From Halomonas cupida (GTDB lineage: Bacteria; Pseudomonadota; Gammaproteobacteria; Pseudomonadales; Halomonadaceae), in NCBI RefSeq assembly GCF_900142755.1, contig NZ_FRCA01000007.1:124001-188000 (forward strand): 64,000 nucleotides of DNA, given 5' to 3'. Position numbers and translations under genes: made by a program. Below the pieces are notes generated by a model, which searched no databases, had not been told where the DNA came from, and saw only the letters and a program-made list of their open reading frames with translations. The first letter of the stretch is position 1. Each line of letters opens with the position of its first letter. Positions 8,609 through 16,909 of the stretch are shown here, in pieces.

Positions 8609-9316
8609 GTGACAAAAGTGTTGGTTGTTGACGACGATCTTGACCTTCTTGATTTAATGCAAAGATTTCTCTCTCGATACGACATGTCCGTGGGGGTGGC
8701 CAGGTCTGGTGTCGAGATGGACCAAAAACTATCCGAGTCAACGTTCGATATCGTGATCCTCGATATCATGCTTCCCGGTGAAGACGGTTTGGCCCTGTGC
8801 CGTCGTATCCGCACGCTGTTTACAACACCCATCATCATGCTGACAGCGGTTACGGAAACAGCAGACCGAATAGTTGGCCTTGAGCTTGGCGCCGATGACT
8901 ATGTAACAAAGCCGTTCGATTCCAGAGAGCTTCTGGCAAGAATTCGTTCTGTGCTTCGACGAGCATCACTCCCCGCTAACGACACTGCCAACAATACTTC
9001 CACCTTCAGGTTTCTGGACTGGTCTGTCGATGTATCCAGAAGGGAGCTGCGCCGTACCGACAACACCCTTGTGCCGATATCCGAGGGAGAGTTCGCACTG
9101 CTACTGACGCTCCTGGAACACCCAGGCCGCCTACTTTCACGTGACCAGCTACTGAACTACTCCAAGGGGGAAGCACATGATGTTTACGACCGAAGCATTG
9201 ACGTTCTAATCAGCCGCCTACGACGGAAAATCGAGGTTAACGCTCGCCGACCAGACATCATCAAGACCGTGCGCAATGCTGGCTATATCTTCACACCAAC
9301 GGTGCGGTCGTCGTGA
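8609..9316 (+). CDS. OmpR-family response regulator
   Basis: This is a receiver plus winged-helix protein of 235 residues. The acidic pocket VVDDDLDLLD is at the N-terminus, the phosphoacceptor Asp lies in VILDIMLPGEDG, and the conserved Thr and Lys are in MLTAVTE and VTKPFD. The C-terminal DNA-binding domain carries GEFALLLTLLEHPGRLLSRDQLL and SIDVLISRLRRKIE. I prefer the GTG at 8609, with GGAGGA seven bases upstream, over an ATG at 8573 that would add 12 unusual residues. Its stop overlaps the kinase start by four bases. The divergent mipA operon is the likely target. Confidence 0.9.
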   Translation: MTKVLVVDDDLDLLDLMQRFLSRYDMSVGVARSGVEMDQKLSESTFDIVILDIMLPGEDGLALCRRIRTLFTTPIIMLTAVTETADRIVGLELGADDYVTKPFDSRELLARIRSVLRRASLPANDTANNTSTFRFLDWSVDVSRRELRRTDNTLVPISEGEFALLLTLLEHPGRLLSRDQLLNYSKGEAHDVYDRSIDVLISRLRRKIEVNARRPDIIKTVRNAGYIFTPTVRSS

Positions 9317-10692
9317 GCTTCAAGTGCCGATTTTTCGGCAGTCTAAATGGCTGGTTCGTTGCCAACGTCATTGCCGCTATCCTGATCGCATTGGCAATGA
9401 ATTTTCTGTTCCTCAGGTTGTCTGGAAGCTTATCCAATCCCCCTCTCCGCCAGGTTAACGAGTTAGCGATGGCCGCCGGCGTCGCCAAGACACTCAATAG
9501 AATACCAGTCAACGACCGTTCATCATTGGCGCAAGATCTTTCCGATGACGACATCAACATTTCCTGGTTCTCCAATCATGAAAGACTGCCAATCCTCGAT
9601 TCATATAAGGAGGAGGAGAAGTTTTCCAGGATACGTCAAAATATCATCGAGTTACTCGGGTTCGAGAACACCAGAATCCTGTTCACTGACTCGGACGACG
9701 AAAGCTGGGCTCCAGCGGAAGAACCATACGACGAGCGCTTCTATGCCCTTGCGATACAGCTCGAGGATGACTCCTGGTTGAGATTTTCGACACGAGCTCG
9801 GTTATGGGGACTGAATTCAGGTACTCGATGGTTACTGGTTAGCGTTTTCGTCCTGCTGTCGACAATACTTATCTCCTGGGTATTTGGCTTGTGGGTCACG
9901 CATCCCATGCGTACCTTTGCCCGCGCGGTCGAGCAGTTCGGTATCGGTGCCCAACGTCAACCTTTGCAGCTACGAGGCCCCATCGAAATTCGCGAGACGC
10001 AGGCCGCATTCAACGCCATGCAGACGCAGATACATCGGCTTCTTGAAGGGCGCACGGCGATGTTCTCGGCAATATCCCACGATCTCAGAGCGCCCTTGAC
10101 GCGGCTGAAGTTACGCAGTGAATTCGTCGACGAGAAGCATCAGCGGCAGAAGATCATGAGTGATATCGACGAGCTTCAGTCGATGGTGGAGGCTTGTCTG
10201 GTATATTTTCAGCAGGAATCCCAGCCGGAGGAGATGACACGCCTGGAACTCAGCGAGTTGCTTCACTCCGTCGTGGACAATTTCCGCGACATGGGCAAAA
10301 CGGTGACGTATCGCTGCGCTCAAGCGGTGATCCATGAAGGCCAGCCCACGGCATTGAAACGCGCCATGACCAATCTGATCGACAATGCCGTCAAGTATGC
10401 GGGGCATGCCGACGTCGCACTTTACGTGACCGAGAGCACCATCGTGATCACTGTTCAGGACGAAGGCCCGGGCGTACCACCTGAGTGCCTATCCCGGCTT
10501 TTCGACCCGTTCTATCGAGTAGAAGGCTCCCGTAACACCCAAACCGGCGGGTACGGCCTGGGACTGGCTGCCAGTCGCTCGGCGGTGCATTTCCATGGAG
10601 GAGAACTGACGATCGCCAACCGCCAACCACGGGGGTTGATCGCCACGATCCAGCTGCCCCTGTCGGGTACTGACCGGCGAGACGCAAAGTGA
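9313..10692 (+). CDS. Membrane sensor histidine kinase
   Basis: This 459-residue kinase is coupled to the response regulator by a GTGA overlap. Two membrane segments, about residues 14-36 and 172-195, enclose a periplasmic sensor of about 135 residues rich in acidic residues. A HAMP segment follows, then the H-box AISHDLRAPLTRLK with the phosphoaccepting His at about 256, the N-box NLIDNAVKYA, the DEGPGVP box and the GGYGLGLA box. The architecture is EnvZ-like. The stimulus is unknown; the neighbouring outer-membrane protein suggests an envelope or osmotic cue. Confidence 0.9.
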   Translation: MSFKCRFFGSLNGWFVANVIAAILIALAMNFLFLRLSGSLSNPPLRQVNELAMAAGVAKTLNRIPVNDRSSLAQDLSDDDINISWFSNHERLPILDSYKEEEKFSRIRQNIIELLGFENTRILFTDSDDESWAPAEEPYDERFYALAIQLEDDSWLRFSTRARLWGLNSGTRWLLVSVFVLLSTILISWVFGLWVTHPMRTFARAVEQFGIGAQRQPLQLRGPIEIRETQAAFNAMQTQIHRLLEGRTAMFSAISHDLRAPLTRLKLRSEFVDEKHQRQKIMSDIDELQSMVEACLVYFQQESQPEEMTRLELSELLHSVVDNFRDMGKTVTYRCAQAVIHEGQPTALKRAMTNLIDNAVKYAGHADVALYVTESTIVITVQDEGPGVPPECLSRLFDPFYRVEGSRNTQTGGYGLGLAASRSAVHFHGGELTIANRQPRGLIATIQLPLSGTDRRDAK

Positions 10693-10724
10693 TGCGTGTC
10701 CAGTGATACATCGACCACCATCGA

Positions 10725-10833
10725 TCAGCTGATGTTGGAAAAATACAGAACCATGCGCAGGTGGCGGTGCTCATCGCCGATCAAGCTCTGCATCTCCGGG
10801 GCTTCCGGGGCGGAGGCCAGGCCGCAGCGGACA
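10725..10833 (-). pseudogene. Relic of the C-terminus of an MmyB-type regulator
   Basis: Read leftward, this stretch encodes CGLASAPEAPEMQSLIG fused to DEHRHLRMVLYF and a stop. Both pieces match the intact regulator at 11786-12592, where they are separated by about 40 residues. The junction falls in a CGATCA sequence that also occurs at both matching places in the intact gene, so the intervening DNA was probably lost by recombination between short direct repeats. The rest of the gene is absent. The relic lies between the histidine kinase and a mobile-looking repeat. Confidence 0.7.
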
Positions 10834-10952
10834 CTGCAGTAAACGTTGCGACGGAACCTTATACTGCGGATATTGACCTCATTCGGCATGAGGTAGTCGG
10901 TACTCCCCCGAACTCTTCTTCGCAGGAGAAGAATCTGGGCGGAATGCTAAGC

Positions 10953-11125
10953 TATTAACATGGCAATCAAATAGCTCATCCTGATCGATTTGATTGTCGT
11001 CCGCACCACACTGGCGCAGATGCGTGGATCTGCTGGTGGGGTGCGGTCTCGCGTCGGCCTGATGGCCGACGGCGGCACGTCCCTGTGCCGCCATTAACCC
11101 AACATGAAAGCATGCCGGGTTAATA
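10953..11125 (+). repeat. Copy A of a 173-bp structured mobile-like element
   Basis: This copy is 173 bp and aligns without gaps to 53020-53192 with nine substitutions by my count. It begins TATTAAC and ends GTTAATA, a perfect 7-bp terminal inverted repeat extendable to ATTAACATGGCA versus ATTAACCCGGCA. Inside lie five potential hairpins, the first being CAATCAAAT paired with ATTTGATTG. It contains no protein-coding frame of note. TTAAC...GTTAA flanked by TA on both sides fits a MITE moved by a mariner/IS630-type transposase; a structured RNA is the alternative. Confidence 0.8.
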
Positions 11126-11266
11126 AGTTCCCGGATCGCAGAAAACGCCCTTCTCCTTTCGGCTGGAGAAGTACAGGAAATGGTGCGGCCCCTCCCTGAA
11201 GGGTAGCGGCCCAACCAGGCGCAGGGTCCGGTGGCTCAGACGTTATGTGCTAACAGGGATTCAAGT

Positions 11267-11674
11267 ATGGCGATAAATCTGAAGGAAGTTGACGGCGTAC
11301 CGATCAAAGCCTGGCATAGGGCTACATGTCACTGTGGTGCCGTAGAAATTGAGCTCAGCCTGCCCGATGGCCTGATTGACGTGCGCCGTTGCGACTGCTC
11401 CATGTGCCGCAGGCGAGGAGCTGTAGCTGCATCCGTCACCTTGTCAGACATTACCATCGTCAAGGGATCGGAGATGCTGAAGCTGTATCAGTTCAATACT
11501 CGCACCGCAAAGCATTACTTCTGCTCCAACTGTGGCATCTACACCCATCATCAGCGTCGGTCCAGGCCGGATCAGTATGGGTTCAATGTGGCATGTCTGG
11601 AAGGCATCAACCCTTTGAGCATAGAGGGAATTCCAACCAATGATGGCGTTAACCATCCTGCGGACCGCGGCTAG
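11267..11674 (+). CDS. GFA-family (CENP-V/GFA domain) protein
   Basis: This 135-residue protein has the zinc-binding cysteines of the glutathione-dependent formaldehyde-activating enzyme family: CHCGAVEIE near residue 20, CDCSMCRRRGA near 45 and CSNCGIYTHHQ near 86. Gfa itself was proposed to help form S-hydroxymethylglutathione, but most family members have no proven activity. The ATG at 11267 removes an upstream extension lacking conserved residues; the ribosome site (AGGGA) is weak. No functional partner adjoins. GFA genes are frequent in accessory DNA, which fits the repeats and relics around it. Confidence 0.85.
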   Translation: MAINLKEVDGVPIKAWHRATCHCGAVEIELSLPDGLIDVRRCDCSMCRRRGAVAASVTLSDITIVKGSEMLKLYQFNTRTAKHYFCSNCGIYTHHQRRSRPDQYGFNVACLEGINPLSIEGIPTNDGVNHPADRG

Positions 11675-11785
11675 GCACCCAATAAAGAAGCTTCAGGCAA
11701 TGCGCCAATGCGTACGCCTGAGCCTGGCATTATACAAAGTCTCCATGGCCGCTTCTGGTCAGAGACCGCGCCCCCTCGCTACCCC

Positions 11786-12592
11786 TCAAGCACGAGCAAA
11801 GTAAAGCACCATACGCAAATGGCGGTGCTCATCGACGATCAGGGTTTCGTGGTCGAAATCCTGACGCGATGCGTCGTCTGTGGTGATCGCGCCGATGCCG
11901 TAACCGTAGGTGTGCAGGTCGGGCTTTTCCCACCACAGGCGGAAGTCCGCTGACAACTGCTTCAGGTCGTCGATCAGGCTCTGCATCTCCGGGTCTTCCG
12001 GAGCGGATGCCAGGTCACAGCGGAACTGGGCCAGCAGACGGTATGCATCCTGCTGCCAATCCGGCAGGCGCCTGCGCAGTGTCGGGTTGGCGAAGATCAT
12101 GCGCAGCAGGTTGCGCTCGCCCTGCTCCAGCGTCGCAAGCTCGAACAGCCGATCCGCGGCGGTGTTCCAGGCGATGACATCCCAACGCAGGTTGATCACG
12201 TAGGCCGGGCGGCCCAACTCGTCCATCAGCAACTGTATGCGCGCCGGGATGGATTGCCATTGATAGGCCTCCACCGGGGGTGGGCGACGATGGGCGAGCA
12301 GAAACAGATGGCAGCATTCGGCATCATCCAACCGTAACGCCTTGGATACGCTGAGCAGAAAGCGCTCCGAGACCGTGATGTCGCGGCCCTGCTCGAACCA
12401 GGTGTACCAGGTCAGCCCTACTCCCGCCAGGGTCGCCACTTCCTCTCGACGTAGCCCCGGCGTACGCCGTCTCCCCGTGGTGGGCAGCCCCACGTCAGCG
12501 GGTGTCAGCTTGTGTCGATGGTGAAGCAGGAACTCGGTCAGCTCTCCCCGGGTACGCTCGAGGCTTCTGCTGTGTCGTTCGGTCTCATTCAT
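11786..12592 (-). CDS. HTH regulator with MmyB-like ligand-binding domain
   Basis: The 268-residue protein has an N-terminal Cro/C1-type helix-turn-helix (LRREEVATLAGVGLTWYTWFEQGRD, about residues 48-72). It is followed by a PAS-like MmyB domain with the conserved LGRPAYVINLRWDVIAWNTAADRLF block and a W-x-x-H-like ending. This architecture is widespread in actinobacterial and proteobacterial regulators. Divergence from the MFS pump at 12732, with a 139-bp shared intergenic region, makes it the probable local regulator, replacing the TetR repressor usual for SmvA-like pumps. A decayed paralogue lies at 10725-10833. Confidence 0.9.
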   Translation of the reverse strand: MNETERHSRSLERTRGELTEFLLHHRHKLTPADVGLPTTGRRRTPGLRREEVATLAGVGLTWYTWFEQGRDITVSERFLLSVSKALRLDDAECCHLFLLAHRRPPPVEAYQWQSIPARIQLLMDELGRPAYVINLRWDVIAWNTAADRLFELATLEQGERNLLRMIFANPTLRRRLPDWQQDAYRLLAQFRCDLASAPEDPEMQSLIDDLKQLSADFRLWWEKPDLHTYGYGIGAITTDDASRQDFDHETLIVDEHRHLRMVLYFARA

Positions 12593-12731
12593 GCAGGGTC
12601 TCCCTGATGCCGGGCCTCACTGACTGCCAGATTTCTGACGATTGCCATTGGTAATAGGATAACTGGCTATATTGTACCCGGATAATCAGCGGTTGAGCAT
12701 GTGCTTTCTGATTCACTCATCTGGAGGCGAC

Positions 12732-14327
12732 ATGGCCAACCAATGTGAACCCACTCCGCTGTCTGACGCCACTGCCCTGCCCAATGGTCCCATCCCTGTG
12801 ACTCGGCGATCAGACGAGCCAGCAGGCCTCATCGCCTGGCTGGGGCTGGCAGTGCTTGCGTTGCCCACTCTGTTGCTGGGGCTGGATGTCACCATTCTCT
12901 ACCTGGCACTGCCGGCGCTTTCGGTCGAGCTGCAACCCAGCAGCAGCCAGGCGCTGTGGATCATGGATGCCTACGGCTTCATGATTGCCGGGTTCCTGAT
13001 CACCATGGGCACCCTGGGTGACCGCGTCGGCCGCCGTCGACTGCTGATGATTGGTGCTGTCGCATTCGCAGCGGCCTCGGTGCTTGCCGCCTACTCGACC
13101 AGTGCCGAGATGCTGATTGCTGCCAGAGCGGCGCTCGGTGTAGCGGGGGCCACTCTGATGCCATCGACACTGGCATTGATCAGCAACCTGTTCCCGAACC
13201 CGCGCCAACGCTCGCTGGCCATCGGGGTCTGGGCGACGATGTTTGCCCTCGGCATGGCGGCTGGCCCGGTGGTGGGCGGCTGGCTGCTGAGTCACTTCTG
13301 GTGGGGTGCGGCCTTCCTGATTGCCGTGCCGGTGGTACTGGTACTGTTGCTGGCGGCCCCGCTGCTGTTGCCGGAGTATCGTGCGGACCACCGCGAACCG
13401 ATGGATCTCACCAGTGTGCTGCTGTCCCTCGCCGCCATCCTGCCGGCGATTCATGGCCTGAAGGAACTGGCCAGGCACGGCCCTGCCATCGAGCCCGTGC
13501 TGTCGCTGGTGGCGGGAATCCTGCTGGCCATGCTCTTCGTTCGGCGCCAGAAGCGACTCAAAGTGCCGCTGCTGGATATGGGCCTGTTCCGCCGTCGTAC
13601 CTTCAGCACCGCGCTGATCGTGCTGTTGTTCGGGCTGATCGCCGTGGGCGGTGCCATGCTGCTGGTCACCCAATATCTGCAACTGGTGGTGGGACTCTCT
13701 CCCCTTGCCGCCGGGCTCTGGATGGGGCCACCTGCACTGATGATGGTAGCGGCAGGCGTCACCGCACCATTGATCGCCAGGCGTCTGCCTCCGGGGCAAG
13801 TCGTGGCCGGTGCTCTGGCGTTCTCGTCACTGGGTTACCTGGCATTGTTCCTGGTGGGTACCGCGCCATCGGGGCTGGGAGTGGCCATTCTCGGCTTCTC
13901 GCTGGTCTATCTGGGCCTGGGCACCATCGCGGCGCTGGGCACCGAGTTGGTGATCGGCGCCGCCCCAGCGGACAAGGCTGGGTCCGCGTCGGCGATGTCG
14001 GAGATGGTACAGGAATTGGGCGTGGCCCTTGGCGTGGCGTTGCTGGGCAGCCTGTCGACGCTGATCTATCGCCTGCAGATCGACTCTCTGCTGCCGGGGG
14101 AGCTGTCTGCCGACAACACCGCTATCGTCGAGGACAGCCTGTGGGCCACCGTATCGGCGCTGGATCAGCTATCTCCGGAGATCGTGGCAACGGCTCAGCA
14201 AGCCTTCACGACCGGGCTGAACATCACGGCAGCCGCCAGTGGCATCGCTATCCTCGGCCTGGCAATCCTCTCCGCCGTCCACCTGCGTTGCGTCCAGCCG
14301 CTCGGCGGAGATGACGGCGAGCACTGA
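12732..14327 (+). CDS. DHA2-family MFS efflux pump, SmvA/QacA-like
   Basis: The 531-residue product has about 14 hydrophobic segments. The MFS motif A GTLGDRVGRRRLL falls between segments 2 and 3, with LGLDVTILYLALPAL in the first segment and GVAGATLMPSTLALI in the region of the family motifs. Such pumps export lipophilic cations such as methyl viologen and quaternary ammonium compounds using the proton gradient. GGAGG lies just upstream of the chosen ATG; an in-frame ATG at 12672 lacks a site. Specificity is inferred from family only. Control by the divergent MmyB-type regulator is likely. Confidence 0.9.
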   Translation: MANQCEPTPLSDATALPNGPIPVTRRSDEPAGLIAWLGLAVLALPTLLLGLDVTILYLALPALSVELQPSSSQALWIMDAYGFMIAGFLITMGTLGDRVGRRRLLMIGAVAFAAASVLAAYSTSAEMLIAARAALGVAGATLMPSTLALISNLFPNPRQRSLAIGVWATMFALGMAAGPVVGGWLLSHFWWGAAFLIAVPVVLVLLLAAPLLLPEYRADHREPMDLTSVLLSLAAILPAIHGLKELARHGPAIEPVLSLVAGILLAMLFVRRQKRLKVPLLDMGLFRRRTFSTALIVLLFGLIAVGGAMLLVTQYLQLVVGLSPLAAGLWMGPPALMMVAAGVTAPLIARRLPPGQVVAGALAFSSLGYLALFLVGTAPSGLGVAILGFSLVYLGLGTIAALGTELVIGAAPADKAGSASAMSEMVQELGVALGVALLGSLSTLIYRLQIDSLLPGELSADNTAIVEDSLWATVSALDQLSPEIVATAQQAFTTGLNITAAASGIAILGLAILSAVHLRCVQPLGGDDGEH

Positions 14328-15089
14328 ACCCTCTTGCTGACCATGGCGCTGAAGATTGCGGCCCTCCTACACGCAATCTCGGCGCCAGCCACGACCAGTC
14401 TCAAGGTCTGTCCCACAGCCAGGCCCAAGGGCTGGCCTCAAAGGCCGGTTTCAAGCGTCGGCTTCAAGAGCCGAGAATTGACGAGATAATCGCGCCGAAG
14501 AGGGAATTGCATCCACTTTTCTCGACGCCTGGATCACCTCAACCACCGAATCATTGAAAGGCTTCTCTATCTTCAATCCACCCATGACGTCAGGCATTCT
14601 CTCGGCCATTTTCGCTACCACACCAACTCTTCCTCCACAACGACAACAATGGATAAAGCTTCTTCTTCTCCAATCATACCAACCAATAATATCAACACGG
14701 TAATTCAAGAGATAAAACCCAAAACAACCATAATTTAAAACACTTCAAAATATTGCTCTATCATGGGCGCTCCATCGCCCGCTCATGGCCGATTGAAGAA
14801 CGTTAGACTATACTGAAGCAACGACTAACGCCGAGTCTCAGAAGACCCAGCCGTTGCTTGGCGTTCACGGCCAAAAATTTTCCATTATGTGAAAACAACA
14901 TCTTATGCGTCACCTGGTTTTAAATTCGACCATCATGGCCATGAAGACTGCATCGACCTTCCATCAAAAACTGCCACATCAATCTTCTATCAAAAAGCCG
15001 CTTTCTTCTTTGCCATAAAACAACAACAGCAATGCATTCTTCAGGATGAAAGACAACCCTCAACCCGCAGAAACAACAGGAACGAACCG
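14328..15089 (+). other. Gap with one doubtful small frame and a possible mgtC-type leader
   Basis: A leftward frame at 14451-14708 (85 codons, TTG start, no visible ribosome site) contains HCCRCGGRVG, which could bind metal, but there is no other support, so I do not call it a gene. The part from about 14640 to 15060 is AT-rich compared with its surroundings. A small hairpin GGGCG/CGCCC sits at about 14765-14782. This may be the promoter and leader of the MgtC-like gene at 15090; no known riboswitch class is recognisable by eye. Confidence 0.3.
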
Positions 15090-15569
15090 ATGGAACCTGT
15101 AGTAGATGCAATCACGTCTGAGCTTTCGGATTTCACTGACCTCAGTGAGTTCATCGTTGCCATGATTCGATTGCTGTTCGCGGCTCTTTTAGGGGGACTG
15201 CTTGGGCTCGAGCGAGAGCAGCGTGGAAAGCCTGCTGGAGTACGTACCCATATGCTGGTTTGTATGGGGGCCGCCCTGTTCATATTCATTCCGCAGCAAG
15301 CGGGTATCTCGGATGTGGAGATGAGTCGAGTCATTCAGGGAGTGATTGCCGGCATCGGCTTTCTATGCGCAGGAACCATCATCACCGGCAAGGATGACCA
15401 GGGTGCTTCAGGGCTTACCACGGCGGCTGGTGTCTGGTTCACGGCTGCCATAGGGGTCGCCGTTGGCCTGGGCCGCGAGCAGACCGCGGTGATATGCACG
15501 GCTCTCGCCTGGATAGTGCTGTATGTCGTGCCTTTCTTTACTCGCTCGATACACAGTAAACCCCCATGA
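15090..15569 (+). CDS. MgtC/SapB-family membrane protein
   Basis: This protein of about 159 residues has four hydrophobic segments in the MgtC pattern: IRLLFAALLGGLLGLEREQRGKPAGVRTHMLVCMGAA in two parts, then GVIAGIGFLCAGTII and GLTTAAGVWFTAAIGVAVGLG. Family knowledge: MgtC proteins inhibit the F1Fo ATP synthase and help cells under magnesium limitation, while SapB-type members lack the C-terminal ACT-like domain, as here. The ATG at 15090 is chosen because AGGA lies eight bases upstream and the longer frame adds 67 unconserved residues. The long AT-rich leader may carry regulation. Confidence 0.85.
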   Translation: MEPVVDAITSELSDFTDLSEFIVAMIRLLFAALLGGLLGLEREQRGKPAGVRTHMLVCMGAALFIFIPQQAGISDVEMSRVIQGVIAGIGFLCAGTIITGKDDQGASGLTTAAGVWFTAAIGVAVGLGREQTAVICTALAWIVLYVVPFFTRSIHSKPP

Positions 15570-15774
15570 TACCGAGGTCCCGGAAATCCTGCCCCATTCG
15601 GACCTCGGCAGGGTGGAACCTTTTCTGACACAATGCGTCAACCAGTATACGCATGCGCACATACACCTCACTTTCCCTCCGCGCACTCTGAAACGTACCC
15701 CCGAACTTCCAGACACGCGCCCGCCAAGGCCGCGCACCTCGACAAGGCGCACTGGATCCGACAGGAAGCTGTAG

Positions 15775-16794
15775 ATGGATACCCCCGCGCAGAAGAACGA
15801 CCTCGCCAGCGAGCCACGCGCCCTCATGCGTGCGCTGGGAGACTACCGTACGCCACGCATCACCCGCAGCGTCATTGAATTGCTGGTCACGCTGATTCCT
15901 CTAGCCGTTCTCTGGACGCTCTCCTGGGCCCTACTGAGCGCCGGCTACTGGCTCGGCCTGCTGCTTACACTGCCCGCCGCAGGCTTTCTCGTGCGCCTGT
16001 TCATGATCCAGCATGACTGCAGCCATGGCGCTTTCTTTCCCTCAAGGCGCGCCAATGATTGGGTCGGGCGGGCGATCAGCGTGCTGACCCTGACGCCCTT
16101 CGACTTCTGGCGCCATACCCACAGGCATCATCATGCCCATTCCGGCAACCTCGACCGCCCGCGTATCGGTGGCATCGACACCCTGACAGTCGAGGAGTTC
16201 AGAGCCCTGCCTCTCCACAGGAGGCTGCAGTACCGCCTATATCGTCACCCCCTGGTCCTGTTCGCTCTCGGCCCAGCCTACCTCTTCCTGCTGGATAGTC
16301 GATTGCCGGTAGGCTTCATGCGCGCAGGCTGGATGCCGTGGCTGAGCACCATGGCGACCAATGCGGCAATCCTGGTCCTCGTCGCCGCCATGATGTGGCT
16401 GGTGGGCATCGGTCCTTTCCTGCTCGTGCAGTTGCCGATCACGTTGCTCGCCGGAACGATCGGTGTCTGGCTGTTCTATGTTCAGCACCAGTTCGAGGAC
16501 ACCTTCTGGGAGCACGAACCTGACTGGACCTTCCAGGAGGCGGCATTACACGGTAGTTCCCACTATGACCTGCCCGGCATCTTGCGTTGGTTCACCGCCA
16601 ACATCGGGGTGCACCATGTCCACCACCTATGCAGCCGCATTCCCTTCTACCGCCTGCCCGATGTCCTGCGCGACCATCCCGAACTGCGTGGTATCGGTCG
16701 CCTCACCCTATGGCAGAGTCTCGTATCCGTGCGTCTGGTCCTGTGGGACGAGACGAAGCACCGCCTGGTGAGCTTCCGGGAGGCAGGTAACTGA
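15775..16794 (+). CDS. Membrane fatty acid desaturase
   Basis: This 339-residue integral membrane protein has the three histidine boxes of acyl-lipid desaturases: HDCSHG (about residue 80), HRHHH (about 118) and HHVHHLCSR (about 280). These bind the di-iron centre. Four or so membrane segments are interspersed, with LLVTLIPLAVLWTLSWALL the first. The order and spacing resemble delta-12 (DesA-like) enzymes that introduce double bases into membrane phospholipid acyl chains, useful for cold or salt adaptation. The double-bond position cannot be read from sequence. GGAAG precedes the ATG. Confidence 0.9.
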   Translation: MDTPAQKNDLASEPRALMRALGDYRTPRITRSVIELLVTLIPLAVLWTLSWALLSAGYWLGLLLTLPAAGFLVRLFMIQHDCSHGAFFPSRRANDWVGRAISVLTLTPFDFWRHTHRHHHAHSGNLDRPRIGGIDTLTVEEFRALPLHRRLQYRLYRHPLVLFALGPAYLFLLDSRLPVGFMRAGWMPWLSTMATNAAILVLVAAMMWLVGIGPFLLVQLPITLLAGTIGVWLFYVQHQFEDTFWEHEPDWTFQEAALHGSSHYDLPGILRWFTANIGVHHVHHLCSRIPFYRLPDVLRDHPELRGIGRLTLWQSLVSVRLVLWDETKHRLVSFREAGN

Positions 16795-16909
16795 TCTTGC
16801 GGGAGGCCATCACCGAACGTCGCCGCTGACAATAGCGCTGGAGCCTGTCCCCTTGCTTGTCTACTCTCGAACTGATGGAACCGGAGCACCACCTTCATCG
16901 GAGGAAAGA

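Noticed and set aside
11209..11251. GCCCAAC...GTTATGT pair before the GFA gene, looking like another attC site
   Set aside because: Only 43 bp long and the inner arms do not pair, so it is probably chance.
12810..13799. 329-codon frame opposite the MFS pump
   Set aside because: Shadow with a Gln/His/Arg-rich composition typical of antisense frames in GC-rich genes.
14451..14708. 85-codon leftward frame with a HCCRCGG motif
   Set aside because: TTG start without a ribosome site and no other support; kept only as a remark in the gap entry.
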